The position numbers and the translations under genes are program-made. 8,986 bases of DNA from CAYURR01 sp964446745. Lineage in GTDB: Bacteria > Bacillota > Clostridia > Lachnospirales > WQUN01. The DNA lies in NCBI GenBank assembly GCA_964446745.1, contig CAYURR010000126.1, positions 1-8,986 on the forward strand, written 5' to 3'. The notes beneath the pieces are model-generated. The model was given only the letters and a program-made list of their open reading frames with translations. It was not told where the DNA came from and searched no databases. Positions 1 through 6,959 of the stretch are shown here, one piece after another (the stretch's first letter is position 1; every line of letters begins with the position of its first letter).

Positions 1-26
1 TTTGTATGATATGTCTATAAAATATT

Positions 27-446
27 TTGATAATAAGTGAGCTGTTTACATTGTCTCTTTCTCAAACATCAAAAAGATTGATATCGTGCATTATCGCCAT
101 ATTTGCCTTGCTGTTGGTTGTGGGCTTGGCGGTGATTCTGTTTGTCTACCCGTTCGAACGGCCTATACCTTATGTATTAGGTCTTTTTTTGGGTTCATTG
201 GTGGCTACTTTAAAGGTCATATTGCTTGAACGCACCATCAACCGTGCAATGGACATGGATGCCAAAGGTGCGCAGAATTTTTCGCAGCTGCAGTATCTGA
301 TGCGCTATATCCTGACCGGAGCGGTGCTCGTGGTCGCCGCGCTTGTGCCACAGATCAGCATGATTGCCGCGATTGTGGGTGTGCTGACGCTGCAGCCCGC
401 CGCATATATTGTCAATGCCTTTCTGAAAAAGGAAGCAGTAAAATAA
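27..446 (+). CDS. atpI: ATP synthase subunit I (AtpI family), 4-TM membrane protein
   Basis: Small hydrophobic protein of 139 residues with four predicted membrane helices at about residues 19-41, 47-67, 90-109 and 111-132, and a short basic tail (KKEAVK). This topology and the position directly before atpB match the AtpI/subunit I family, which is thought to help assemble the c-ring or supply Mg2+; it is not part of the finished enzyme. The identification rests mainly on topology and context, because the family is poorly conserved. The start is uncertain. TTG at 27 follows an in-frame stop at 18-20 but has no ribosome binding site. TTG at 51 would give 131 residues and has a weak AAGTGAG (35-41) nine bases upstream; both starts keep all four helices. 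The stop lies 40 nt before atpB, so it is very likely co-transcribed with it. Confidence 0.8.
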   Translation: MIISELFTLSLSQTSKRLISCIIAIFALLLVVGLAVILFVYPFERPIPYVLGLFLGSLVATLKVILLERTINRAMDMDAKGAQNFSQLQYLMRYILTGAVLVVAALVPQISMIAAIVGVLTLQPAAYIVNAFLKKEAVK

Positions 447-486
447 ACATATTTAACAAATAAATTTTATAGAAGGGAATGATGGC

Positions 487-1182
487 ATGGACTTTACAAA
501 CAAGTATTACAGCCGCTTGTTTACATTGCCGGGGGGCGTTGAGGTCTGGCTGACCGATACACTCTTGGGTACGTGGTTTGTCATGGGGTTATTGATTATA
601 CTTGCGATCATCGTGAGATTATCGCTTAAATCATTCGTCGACAAGCCAAAGCCCGGCAGCCTCCAAAACATCGTCGAAACAGCCGTAGAGGCAATGCACA
701 ACTTTACAAACGAGACGATGGGGCCGGAGTTTTCGTATTTCGGCGCATATTTCTTCGGTTTGTTTGGGCTCATACTGTTCTCAAACTTATCGGGTCTTGT
801 GGGACTGAGACCGCCGACTGCCGATCTTGCGACCACAGCTTCATTCGGTCTGACGACGTTCTTTCTGCTGCACATACTCGGTGCGTTCAAGCGCAAGGGC
901 AAGTACTGGCACGAATACATCGAGCCCGTACCGGTGTTTTTGCCGCTGAATATCCTCGGCGAGCTCGCTCGTCCGATATCGCTGAGCTTTCGTATGTTCG
1001 GTAACATCCTGGGCGGTATGATTATCATGGGCCTAATCTACAACATGGCCCCGATATTCCTGAAGATCGGCATACCGAGCGTATTGCATATCTATTTCGA
1101 TGTGTTCGCTGGTGTACTGCAGTCCTTCATCTTTACCATCCTGAGCATGACCTTCATCAGGGAAAAGGCCGGCACGGCTTGA
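487..1182 (+). CDS. atpB: F1Fo ATP synthase subunit a
   Basis: Subunit a (231 residues) is the Fo stator protein that forms the two ion half-channels next to the c-ring. Its essential arginine is visible as R169 in SLSFRMFGN, equivalent to E. coli aR210. The last helix carries LQSFIF with Q212, equivalent to E. coli Q252. The E. coli E219 position is M178 and the H245 position is D205, so an acidic residue sits in the last helix instead, as in many other bacteria. Five to six membrane helices can be drawn (about 26-47, 86-107, 117-134, 150-160, 165-190, 200-224). The start ATG at 487 has AGAAGGGA at 471-478 with 8-nt spacing; ATG 482 is out of frame. Identification is firm. Ion specificity cannot be read from this subunit alone; see atpE. 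Confidence 0.97.
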   Translation: MDFTNKYYSRLFTLPGGVEVWLTDTLLGTWFVMGLLIILAIIVRLSLKSFVDKPKPGSLQNIVETAVEAMHNFTNETMGPEFSYFGAYFFGLFGLILFSNLSGLVGLRPPTADLATTASFGLTTFFLLHILGAFKRKGKYWHEYIEPVPVFLPLNILGELARPISLSFRMFGNILGGMIIMGLIYNMAPIFLKIGIPSVLHIYFDVFAGVLQSFIFTILSMTFIREKAGTA

Positions 1183-1211
1183 TCTATAATTTTTAACTTT
1201 CAACCATTTTT

Positions 1212-1218
1212 AAGGAGG
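1212..1218 (+). promoter_or_regulatory. Very strong ribosome binding site of atpE
   Basis: AAGGAGG, a full match to the anti-Shine-Dalgarno sequence, lies 8 nt before the atpE ATG in an A/T-rich, probably unstructured leader. It is among the strongest sites in the operon. That fits the need for roughly ten or more copies of subunit c per enzyme, when all genes share one mRNA. Confidence 0.85.
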
Positions 1219-1226
1219 AATTTTTC

Positions 1227-1490
1227 ATGAGTATCGATCCGAAGGCATTTGTATTAGGTTGCTCGGCAATAGGCGCGGGTATCGCGGTTTGTTCGGGTAT
1301 CGGCACAGGCGTAGGCCAGGGTTATGCGGCTGGTAAGGGCGCCGAGGCCGTAGGTCGTCAGCCTGAGGCGCGCGGCGTTATTATGTCCACCATGCTTGTC
1401 GGCGCGGCTGTCGCAGAAACAACCGGTATCTACGGCTTCGTTGTAGCGCTGATCCTTATGCTTGCAAACCCCTTCATCGGCAAACTGTGA
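1227..1490 (+). CDS. atpE: F1Fo ATP synthase subunit c, predicted Na+-binding type
   Basis: Subunit c (87 residues) is the two-helix hairpin that forms the rotor ring. Helix 1 spans about residues 7-37 with the glycine-rich packing motif (GIGTGVGQG), the polar loop holds R44-Q45-P46, and helix 2 spans about 52-80. The ion-carrying carboxylate is E64. The ligand set known from sodium ATP synthases such as Ilyobacter tartaricus (Q32, V63, E65, S66, T67, Y70) is present as Q31, V62, E64, T65, T66 and Y69. Thr for Ser at the hydroxyl ligand is an accepted variant, so Na+ coupling is predicted. The whole sequence, including the GQGYAAGK and RQPEA stretches, closely resembles the I. tartaricus protein as I remember it. 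The start ATG has an excellent ribosome binding site. It lies between atpB (44-nt gap) and atpF. Two cysteines (C12, C22) sit in helix 1. Confidence 0.97.
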   Translation: MSIDPKAFVLGCSAIGAGIAVCSGIGTGVGQGYAAGKGAEAVGRQPEARGVIMSTMLVGAAVAETTGIYGFVVALILMLANPFIGKL

Positions 1491-1525
1491 TGGTTACAAG
1501 CGAAAAAATCTCTGTATTTTCTCGA

Positions 1526-1534
1526 AAAGGAGGG
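1526..1534 (+). promoter_or_regulatory. Ribosome binding site that fixes the atpF start
   Basis: AAAGGAGGG is a near-perfect Shine-Dalgarno sequence. Its AGGAGG core ends at 1533, nine bases before TTG 1543, which is in frame with subunit b. This argues against the upstream in-frame ATG at 1462, which lies inside atpE and has no such site. Confidence 0.8.
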
Positions 1535-1542
1535 AGTCTTGC

Positions 1543-2100
1543 TTGTACCAGTTTCTATGTATCTTAGAAGCGGCGGCTAAGCCGGAAAGCGCGATTTTGG
1601 CTCTCGATGCATCCCTGTTGCAGGGCATCCTGTTTCAATGGATCAATACGGCTTTACTGATTTTTATCCTCACGAAGCTTTTGTATAATCCGGTCAAGGA
1701 TTTCATGCAAAAGCGCGCGGATAGGATCGCTAACCAGTTGTCTGATGCGGAAACGCATCTTGCCGATGCGATGAAGCAGAAGGCCGAATACGAGACCAAG
1801 CTGCGTGATATCGAGTCGGAGCGTGTGGCGATCTTGGAGCAGGCGCGTAAGCGCGCGATGGAAAAGGGTGACGAGATCATTGCCGAGGCACGCCGTGAGG
1901 CGGAGTCCATCAGAAGCCGCGCTATGTCCGATATTCAGATGGAGCAGGAGCGCGTAAAGGACGACGTCAGAAAGCAGATGATCGAGATATCCTCGTTGCT
2001 GGCGGGACGCTTTGTGGCTGTTTCGCTTGATAAAGACGCACATGATAAGCTTATCGCCGACACTCTGAAGGAGTTGGAGGGCGTGACATGGCACAAATAA
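1543..2100 (+). CDS. atpF: F1Fo ATP synthase subunit b (TTG start)
   Basis: Subunit b forms the peripheral stalk that holds F1 still against the rotor. From TTG 1543 the product has 185 residues: a short N-terminal segment, one membrane helix at about 27-47 (ending TKLLYNP), a long charged coiled coil from about 50 to 145 rich in Arg, Glu and Ala (QKRADRI, AEARREAE), and the delta-contacting C-terminus (SSLLAGRFVAVSLDK). The frame stays open upstream to ATG 1462, but that would overlap the end of atpE by 29 nt and add 27 non-conserved residues. The strong site at 1526-1534 points to TTG 1543. There is no ATG between this TTG and the membrane helix. The last 13 nt overlap atpH. With a TTG start, expression may be kept below that of atpE, consistent with two copies per enzyme (inference). 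Confidence 0.92.
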   Translation: MYQFLCILEAAAKPESAILALDASLLQGILFQWINTALLIFILTKLLYNPVKDFMQKRADRIANQLSDAETHLADAMKQKAEYETKLRDIESERVAILEQARKRAMEKGDEIIAEARREAESIRSRAMSDIQMEQERVKDDVRKQMIEISSLLAGRFVAVSLDKDAHDKLIADTLKELEGVTWHK

Positions 2101-2621
2101 GTAAACGCTATGCTACTTCCTTGTTTGAACTCGCGATAGAAGCAAATGCCGTGGACGCGTACAGCGAGCAGGCGCAGGGTTTGATTACGGCACTTTTAAG
2201 CAGTGCCGAGCTTGTGACCGCGCTGAGGCATCCGGGTATTTCAAAGGATGAAAAATGTAACATTATAGACGCTGCGTTCGGGAACGCATTATCCGGCGAG
2301 GTTGCCGGGCTTATGAGGCTTTTGATCAGAAAGAGCAGGGAGGAATATATCCAATCTGTGCTTGAAGACTTTATCGGCCTCGTAAATGAGCACAAGGCCG
2401 TCACAAAGGCGCAGATCGTTTCGGCTGTACCGCTGTCCGAAAAGCAGTTGGAGGATATCGTGAAGACGCTGTCCGCTAAACTCAAGAAGCGCATCGTAGC
2501 CGAGATGACGACGGATCCGTCGCTGATCGGCGGACTACGAATACTAGTCGACGGTATGGTCATCGACAGCAGCGTCAAAAGAAAGATCAATGATTTTAAG
2601 AAGGAGTGCATAGCATTATGA
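2088..2621 (+). CDS. atpH: F1Fo ATP synthase subunit delta
   Basis: Delta (177 residues, usual size) sits on top of F1 and joins the alpha subunits to subunit b. The N-terminal helical domain begins with the family hallmark SKRYATSLFELA (residues 5-16). The C-terminal part carries the conserved motif DPSLIGGLRILVDGMVIDSS (143-162) followed by a basic tail. The start ATG overlaps the end of atpF by 13 nt and is preceded by GGAGG (2076-2080) inside atpF with 7-nt spacing, so translation of b and delta is probably coupled. Its own TGA overlaps the atpA ATG. Nothing in the sequence looks truncated. Confidence 0.95.
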   Translation: MAQISKRYATSLFELAIEANAVDAYSEQAQGLITALLSSAELVTALRHPGISKDEKCNIIDAAFGNALSGEVAGLMRLLIRKSREEYIQSVLEDFIGLVNEHKAVTKAQIVSAVPLSEKQLEDIVKTLSAKLKKRIVAEMTTDPSLIGGLRILVDGMVIDSSVKRKINDFKKECIAL

Positions 2622-4123
2622 ACCTCAAGCCTGAAGAAATCAGTTCTGTTATTAAACAGCAGATCAAGAGCTTTTCCGGTAACTTGGATGTTTCGTCTGC
2701 GGGAACGGTCATACAGGTTGGGGATGGTATAGCACGCGTTTTCGGTTTGGACAAAGCGATGTCGGGTGAGTTGCTGGAGTTTGAAAACGGCGTCACGGGC
2801 ATGGCCTTAAACCTCGAGGAGGACAACATCGGTGTCGTTCTGCTCGGTCCCGACGAAGGGATAAAGGAAGGCGATACGGTCAAGCTCACGGGACGCGTTG
2901 CGCAGGTACCCGTAGGCGACGCTATGCTCGGCCGCGTGGTAAACGCGTTAGGCCAGCCGATCGACCAAAAAGGCCCGATCAACACCACCGCGTTTAGGCC
3001 TATCGAGCGTGTAGCCCCGGGCGTTATCACGCGCGAGGAGGTCAATGTCCCACTGCAAACCGGTATAAAGGCCATAGATGCTATGGTTCCGATCGGCAGG
3101 GGTCAACGTGAGCTCATCATCGGCGACCGCCAAACCGGTAAAACGGCTATTTGTATAGATACCATCATCAATCAAAAGGGTAAAGGCGTTTATTGTATAT
3201 ATGTAGCGATAGGGCAAAAGGCTTCGACCGTTGCGCGTATCGTTAAGACCCTCGAGGAATACGGCGCATTGGAGTATTCGACAGTCGTAGCAGCTACGGC
3301 TTCGGAGACGGCTCCATTGCAGTTCATCGCACCGTACAGCGGCTGCGCAATAGGTGAGGAGTGGATGGAATCCGGCAAGGATGTCCTGATAATCTACGAC
3401 GACCTATCCAAGCACGCCGTCGCGTATCGTGCCATGAGCTTGCTGCTTCGTAGGCCACCGGGTCGTGAGGCTTATCCGGGCGATGTATTCTACTTGCATT
3501 CGCGTTTGCTGGAACGTGCGGCGCGTTTGTCGAAGGAATTCGGTGGAGGATCGATCACGGCTCTGCCGATTATCGAAACACAAGCCGGTGATATCTCAGC
3601 ATACATCCCGACCAATGTCATCTCTATCACAGATGGTCAGATATTCATGGAGTCCGAGTTGTTCTATTCGGGTATCCGTCCCGCTATCAACGCCGGTCTC
3701 TCCGTTTCGCGTGTAGGCGGCTCCGCTCAGATCAAGGCCATGAAGAAGATCGCAGGCCCGATCCGTGTCGAGCTCGCTCAGTATAGAGAGCTCGCGTCGT
3801 TTGCGCAGTTCGGATCGGATTTGGATAAGGATACACTGGATCGCCTGCGTCAGGGCGAACGTATCGTTGAGATCCTGAAGCAACCACAATACCAGCCGAT
3901 GTCCGTTGAGCATCAGGTATTGGTATTATTCGCGGTAACAAACAAGTACCTGACCGATGTAAATGTCGAACGCGTTGCGGATTTCCAGAAGGAAATGCTT
4001 GAGTATTTCGATACGCGCTATTCGGAGATCGTAGACGAGATACGCGAAAAGAAGGAAGTCAGTGCCGAGCTGGATGCTAAGATCAGGTCTGCTATAGACG
4101 GATTTAAGAAAGAATTCAAATAA
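2618..4123 (+). CDS. atpA: F1Fo ATP synthase subunit alpha
   Basis: Alpha (501 residues) supplies the three non-catalytic nucleotide sites of the F1 head and the arginine finger for catalysis in beta. Visible motifs are Walker A GDRQTGKT (169-176), Walker B LIIYDD (257-262) and the family signature PAINAGLSVSRVGGSA (355-370), in which R365 corresponds to the arginine finger (E. coli R376). The N-terminal beta-barrel and C-terminal helical domains are complete, and the length is typical. The start is ATG 2618, which shares ATGA with the atpH stop. The in-frame GTG at 2606 overlaps the ribosome binding site itself (AGAAGGAG, 2599-2606) and is rejected. A 12-nt gap separates it from atpG. Confidence 0.98.
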   Translation: MNLKPEEISSVIKQQIKSFSGNLDVSSAGTVIQVGDGIARVFGLDKAMSGELLEFENGVTGMALNLEEDNIGVVLLGPDEGIKEGDTVKLTGRVAQVPVGDAMLGRVVNALGQPIDQKGPINTTAFRPIERVAPGVITREEVNVPLQTGIKAIDAMVPIGRGQRELIIGDRQTGKTAICIDTIINQKGKGVYCIYVAIGQKASTVARIVKTLEEYGALEYSTVVAATASETAPLQFIAPYSGCAIGEEWMESGKDVLIIYDDLSKHAVAYRAMSLLLRRPPGREAYPGDVFYLHSRLLERAARLSKEFGGGSITALPIIETQAGDISAYIPTNVISITDGQIFMESELFYSGIRPAINAGLSVSRVGGSAQIKAMKKIAGPIRVELAQYRELASFAQFGSDLDKDTLDRLRQGERIVEILKQPQYQPMSVEHQVLVLFAVTNKYLTDVNVERVADFQKEMLEYFDTRYSEIVDEIREKKEVSAELDAKIRSAIDGFKKEFK

Positions 4124-4135
4124 TGAGGTGAGTAC

Positions 4136-4999
4136 ATGGCGTCAATGCGTAATATCAAGCGCAGGATACGAAGCGTGGCAAGCACCCAGCAAATAACCAA
4201 GGCCATGAACCTTGTAGCCGCCTCAAAGCTTCAGAAAGCCAAGCAGAAACTCGAACGCACACGCCCGTTCTATACGGAGACGCGTAACGTGATACAGTCG
4301 ATCATATCGAGCTCAAAGGGCCTGAAGAATCCATATCTTGTACAACGAGAGGTCAAGTCCACGGCATATATTGTGATGACCGGCGACAGGGGTCTCTGCG
4401 GCGGATATAACACGAATGTCTCAAAGCTCGCATATACGATGATGAAGGGCAAGCCGAACGAGAAGGTCATCGCGATCGGTGTAAAAGCTAGGGATTTCTT
4501 CCGTAGGCGCAAAAAGAACATCCACAAGCTATATGTAGGCATGTCCGAAAAGCCGTTCTATGAGGATGCTAAGGAAATAGGCAGGTTGGTGTTTGAGTTA
4601 TACGATTCCGGTCAGGTCGATGAGGTATATCTGGTGTATACCGAGTTCAAGTCCACGATATCGCATGAACCGAAGGCTATGAAGCTGCTGCCGATAGATC
4701 CCGAGGAGATACTCGCAGGATCGGACAGCGCTGGTTCGGCTCAGCTGATGAACTACGAACCGGACGAGGATACGTTGCTGTCATACATGGTACCGAAATA
4801 TGTGGATACACTTATATTCGGTGCGATGGTGGAGTCCTCGGCATGCGAGCAGGGTGCTCGTATGACCAGTATGGACTCGGCTACAAAGAACTCCTCGGAC
4901 TTGATCGAAAAATATACGCTTCAATATAACCGCGCAAGACAGGGTGCTATTACTCAGGAAATAAACGAGATTGTGAGTGGAGCAAACGCACTTCAATAA
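4136..4999 (+). CDS. atpG: F1Fo ATP synthase subunit gamma
   Basis: Gamma (287 residues) is the central shaft that turns inside the alpha3-beta3 head and links it to the c-ring. The two long terminal helices are recognisable: the N-terminal one contains RRIRSVASTQQITKAMNLVA (9-28) and the C-terminal one ends ITQEINEIVSGANAL. The central Rossmann-like domain has the conserved DRGLCGG (84-90). No chloroplast-type regulatory cysteine insert is present. The start ATG 4136 has GAGGTG at 4125-4130 with 5-nt spacing. The TAA stop (4997-4999) lies at the loop of a perfect inverted repeat described separately. The next gene starts about 43 nt downstream. Confidence 0.97.
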   Translation: MASMRNIKRRIRSVASTQQITKAMNLVAASKLQKAKQKLERTRPFYTETRNVIQSIISSSKGLKNPYLVQREVKSTAYIVMTGDRGLCGGYNTNVSKLAYTMMKGKPNEKVIAIGVKARDFFRRRKKNIHKLYVGMSEKPFYEDAKEIGRLVFELYDSGQVDEVYLVYTEFKSTISHEPKAMKLLPIDPEEILAGSDSAGSAQLMNYEPDEDTLLSYMVPKYVDTLIFGAMVESSACEQGARMTSMDSATKNSSDLIEKYTLQYNRARQGAITQEINEIVSGANALQ

Positions 5000-5008
5000 A
5001 GTGCGTTT
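4984..5008 (+). repeat. Perfect inverted repeat spanning the atpG stop codon
   Basis: AAACGCACTT (4984-4993) and AAGTGCGTTT (4999-5008) are exact reverse complements separated by CAATA, giving a 10-bp stem with a 5-nt loop. The TAA stop of atpG lies at 4997-4999, at the loop/stem junction. A short T run (5021-5024) follows only after 12 more bases, so it is not a typical intrinsic terminator, and the operon must continue into atpD. It could protect or mark an mRNA end, attenuate transcription partly, or influence initiation at atpD. These roles are inference. Confidence 0.7.
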
Positions 5009-5042
5009 ACGCGTATGCTCTTTTAGTAGGAAAGTGGAAGGG

Positions 5043-6449
5043 ATGATAAACTTGAGCGACAAGAATGTCGGCAAGGTATTACAGATCATCGGTGCGGTAT
5101 TGGATATAAAGTTTACGGGTGACACGCTACCGGCTTTGTACAATGCCATCGAGATAAACTACAACGACAAGTCATTGGTCGCCGAGGTGGCACAGCACAT
5201 AGGCGATGATGTGGTACGTTGTATAGCAATGAGCTCTACGGACGGTCTTATCAGAGGCATCGACGCGGTAGACACAGGCGCTCCGATCTCTGTACCCGTA
5301 GGCGAACCCACTCTCGGACGTATGTTCAACGTATTGGGCAGAGCCATAGACGGTAAGCCCGATCCCGAAGCGGTTGAGAAGTGGTCGATACACAGAAAGG
5401 CGCCGACCTTTGCTGAGCAGGCGTCTGCAACTGAGATGCTTGAGACCGGTATAAAGGCCATCGACCTGCTTTGCCCGTATGCAAAGGGCGGTAAGATCGG
5501 TTTGTTTGGCGGTGCCGGCGTCGGCAAAACAGTCCTCATAATGGAGCTTATCAGAAACATAGCGACCGAACATGGCGGATTTTCGGTATTTTCGGGCGTA
5601 GGTGAGCGTACCCGTGAGGGTAACGACCTCTACCATGACATGTTGAATTCCGGCGTTATCAATAAGACCTCACTCGTGTTTGGGCAGATGAACGAGCCGC
5701 CCGGAGCACGTATGCGTATCGCTCTGTCGGGTCTTACTATGGCCGAATATTTCCGTGATGTATCACATCAGGACGTGCTGCTGTTCATTGATAATATATT
5801 TAGGTTCGTTCAGGCGGGTTCCGAGGTTTCGGCTCTGCTCGGACGTATGCCGTCCGCGGTTGGTTACCAGCCCACGTTGTCGACCGAAATGGGCGCATTG
5901 CAGGAGCGTATCACGTCTACTAAGAACGGTTCGATCACATCCGTTCAGGCTGTATATGTGCCTGCGGACGATTTTACCGATCCGGCGCCTGCGACAACAT
6001 TCGCGCATCTGGATGCAACGACCGCACTCTCGCGTGCCATCGTTGAAATGGGTATCTATCCGGCTATCGATCCGTTGGAATCCTCTTCGAGAATACTCGC
6101 GCCTGAGGTTGTCGGTAACGATCACTACAATGCCGCGCGTGATGTGCAGAGTATCCTGCAACGTTATAAAGAACTCCAGGATATCATAGCTATCCTCGGT
6201 ATGGATGAGTTGTCCGAGAACGACAAGCTCATCGTTAACCGCGCCAGAAAGATACAGCGCTTCCTGTCGCAGCCGTTCTTCGTAGCTGAGAAGTTTACGG
6301 GCTTCCCGGGCAGATACGTGCCGGTAGCTGAGACGGTGCGTGGCTTTATGGAAATCCTTGAGGGTCGTCATGACGACATCCCAGAGGGTCTGTTCCTGAA
6401 CGCGGGTACGATCGAAGACGTCGTAAATCGCGCGAAGGGCCAGAAATAA
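5043..6449 (+). CDS. atpD: F1Fo ATP synthase subunit beta (catalytic)
   Basis: Beta (468 residues from ATG 5043) holds the three catalytic sites that make or hydrolyse ATP. Motifs seen are Walker A GGAGVGKT (156-163, with K162 and T163), the catalytic glutamate E188 in GERTREG, Walker B LLFID (246-250), and the adenine-pocket and signature region SAVGYQPTLSTEMG (271-284). The lever loop that contacts gamma reads DELSEND (388-394) where most families have DELSEED or DELSDED. The frame extends back to GTG 4977 inside atpG, but those 22 residues are not family-like. ATG 5043 has AGGAAAG (5028-5034) 8 nt upstream; TTG 5052 with GGAAGGG (5036-5042) is a possible alternative giving 465 residues. 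The gap to atpC is 17 nt. Confidence 0.98.
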   Translation: MINLSDKNVGKVLQIIGAVLDIKFTGDTLPALYNAIEINYNDKSLVAEVAQHIGDDVVRCIAMSSTDGLIRGIDAVDTGAPISVPVGEPTLGRMFNVLGRAIDGKPDPEAVEKWSIHRKAPTFAEQASATEMLETGIKAIDLLCPYAKGGKIGLFGGAGVGKTVLIMELIRNIATEHGGFSVFSGVGERTREGNDLYHDMLNSGVINKTSLVFGQMNEPPGARMRIALSGLTMAEYFRDVSHQDVLLFIDNIFRFVQAGSEVSALLGRMPSAVGYQPTLSTEMGALQERITSTKNGSITSVQAVYVPADDFTDPAPATTFAHLDATTALSRAIVEMGIYPAIDPLESSSRILAPEVVGNDHYNAARDVQSILQRYKELQDIIAILGMDELSENDKLIVNRARKIQRFLSQPFFVAEKFTGFPGRYVPVAETVRGFMEILEGRHDDIPEGLFLNAGTIEDVVNRAKGQK

Positions 6450-6466
6450 GAAGCGGGTGATGTAGG

Positions 6467-6892
6467 GTGGCGAAACAAAAACTGCATTTGCAAGTCATAA
6501 CACCATTGCGCAAAGTGTACGATGACGATGTGGATATGCTAATCATGCGCGGTACTGAGGGCGACATGGGCATCATGGCCGGTCACGAGTCTCGTACGGC
6601 TATACTCGACATCGGTGTATTACGTATATTCTGCGAGGGCGAGGACGAAAAAAGGCTGTCGGTGCTCGGTGGTTTTACAGAGATCAAGGATAACAAGGTC
6701 ACTGTATTGTCCGACGCAGCCGAATGGCCCGATGAAATCGACCGTGTTCGTGCCGAGGCCGCGAAGGAACGCGCCGAGGCACATTTGCGCCAGAAGTCTA
6801 CCGAGACGGATGTGCGCAGGGCCGAGAACGCGTACCGCAGATCACTCGTTCGCATCGAGGTCAGCTCGTATGGTGTGCTGAAGGGTAGATAA
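6467..6892 (+). CDS. atpC: F1Fo ATP synthase subunit epsilon (GTG start)
   Basis: Epsilon (141 residues) is the foot of the rotor and an inhibitor of ATP hydrolysis. The N-terminal beta-sandwich spans about 5-86 with the family pattern TPLRKVYDDDVD (12-23), GTEGDMGIMAGH (29-40) and LGGFTEI (67-73). The C-terminal helical hairpin spans about 88-133. It contains IDRVRA (91-96), which fits the I(L)DxxRA ATP-binding motif of Bacillus epsilon, and E86 sits six residues before D92 as does E83 in the Bacillus PS3 protein. This suggests that ATP level sets the inhibitory conformation. The start is GTG 6467 behind a weak GCGGGTGA; no in-frame ATG gives the complete N-terminal strand. The C-terminal segment after about residue 133 is slightly longer than usual. 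It is the last gene of the operon. Confidence 0.95.
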   Translation: MAKQKLHLQVITPLRKVYDDDVDMLIMRGTEGDMGIMAGHESRTAILDIGVLRIFCEGEDEKRLSVLGGFTEIKDNKVTVLSDAAEWPDEIDRVRAEAAKERAEAHLRQKSTETDVRRAENAYRRSLVRIEVSSYGVLKGR

Positions 6893-6905
6893 AATTAAAT
6901 ATAAT
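6878..6905 (+). promoter_or_regulatory. Candidate sigma-A promoter before the operon terminator
   Basis: A perfect -10 box TATAAT (6900-6905) lies 16 nt after CTGAAG (6878-6883), a 3-of-6 match to the -35 consensus inside the end of atpC. Transcription would begin near 6912 and run straight into the hairpin at 6919-6959. In an A/T-rich stretch the -10 match could be chance. No better promoter for the downstream gene is visible in the 32 bases after the terminator. Confidence 0.25.
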
Positions 6906-6918
6906 TGCAGGCATAACG

Positions 6919-6959
6919 AAAGCCATGTGCATTCCTACAAAGAATACGCATGGCTTTTT
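6919..6959 (+). terminator. Intrinsic terminator of the atp operon
   Basis: The arms at 6919-6934 and 6942-6957 pair over 16 positions, with one G-U pair and one C-A mismatch, around a 7-nt loop. The 3' arm runs into five T residues (6955-6959). This is a classical factor-independent terminator 26 nt after the atpC stop and marks the operon end. Confidence 0.9.

Noticed and set aside
16..23. TATAAAAT as a -10 box for the atp operon.
   Set aside because: The matching -35 position lies outside the window, and the whole stretch is A/T-rich.
1..40. An open frame entering from the left edge that ends at TGA 38-40, possibly the tail of an upstream gene such as atpZ.
   Set aside because: Only 12 codons are visible, which stay open by chance more often than not, and the residues match nothing I can recognise.
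1501..1524. Imperfect hairpin between atpE and atpF (9-position stem with one A-C mismatch, 6-nt loop).
   Set aside because: The stem is almost all A-T pairs and unlikely to be stable; no function can be argued from it.
5763..6371. Long minus-strand open frame (202 codons) opposite atpD.
   Set aside because: The sequence is rich in Arg, His and Cys with no recognisable domain, typical of the antisense shadow of a conserved gene. Similar shadows opposite atpB, atpF, atpH, atpA, atpG and atpC were dismissed for the same reason.
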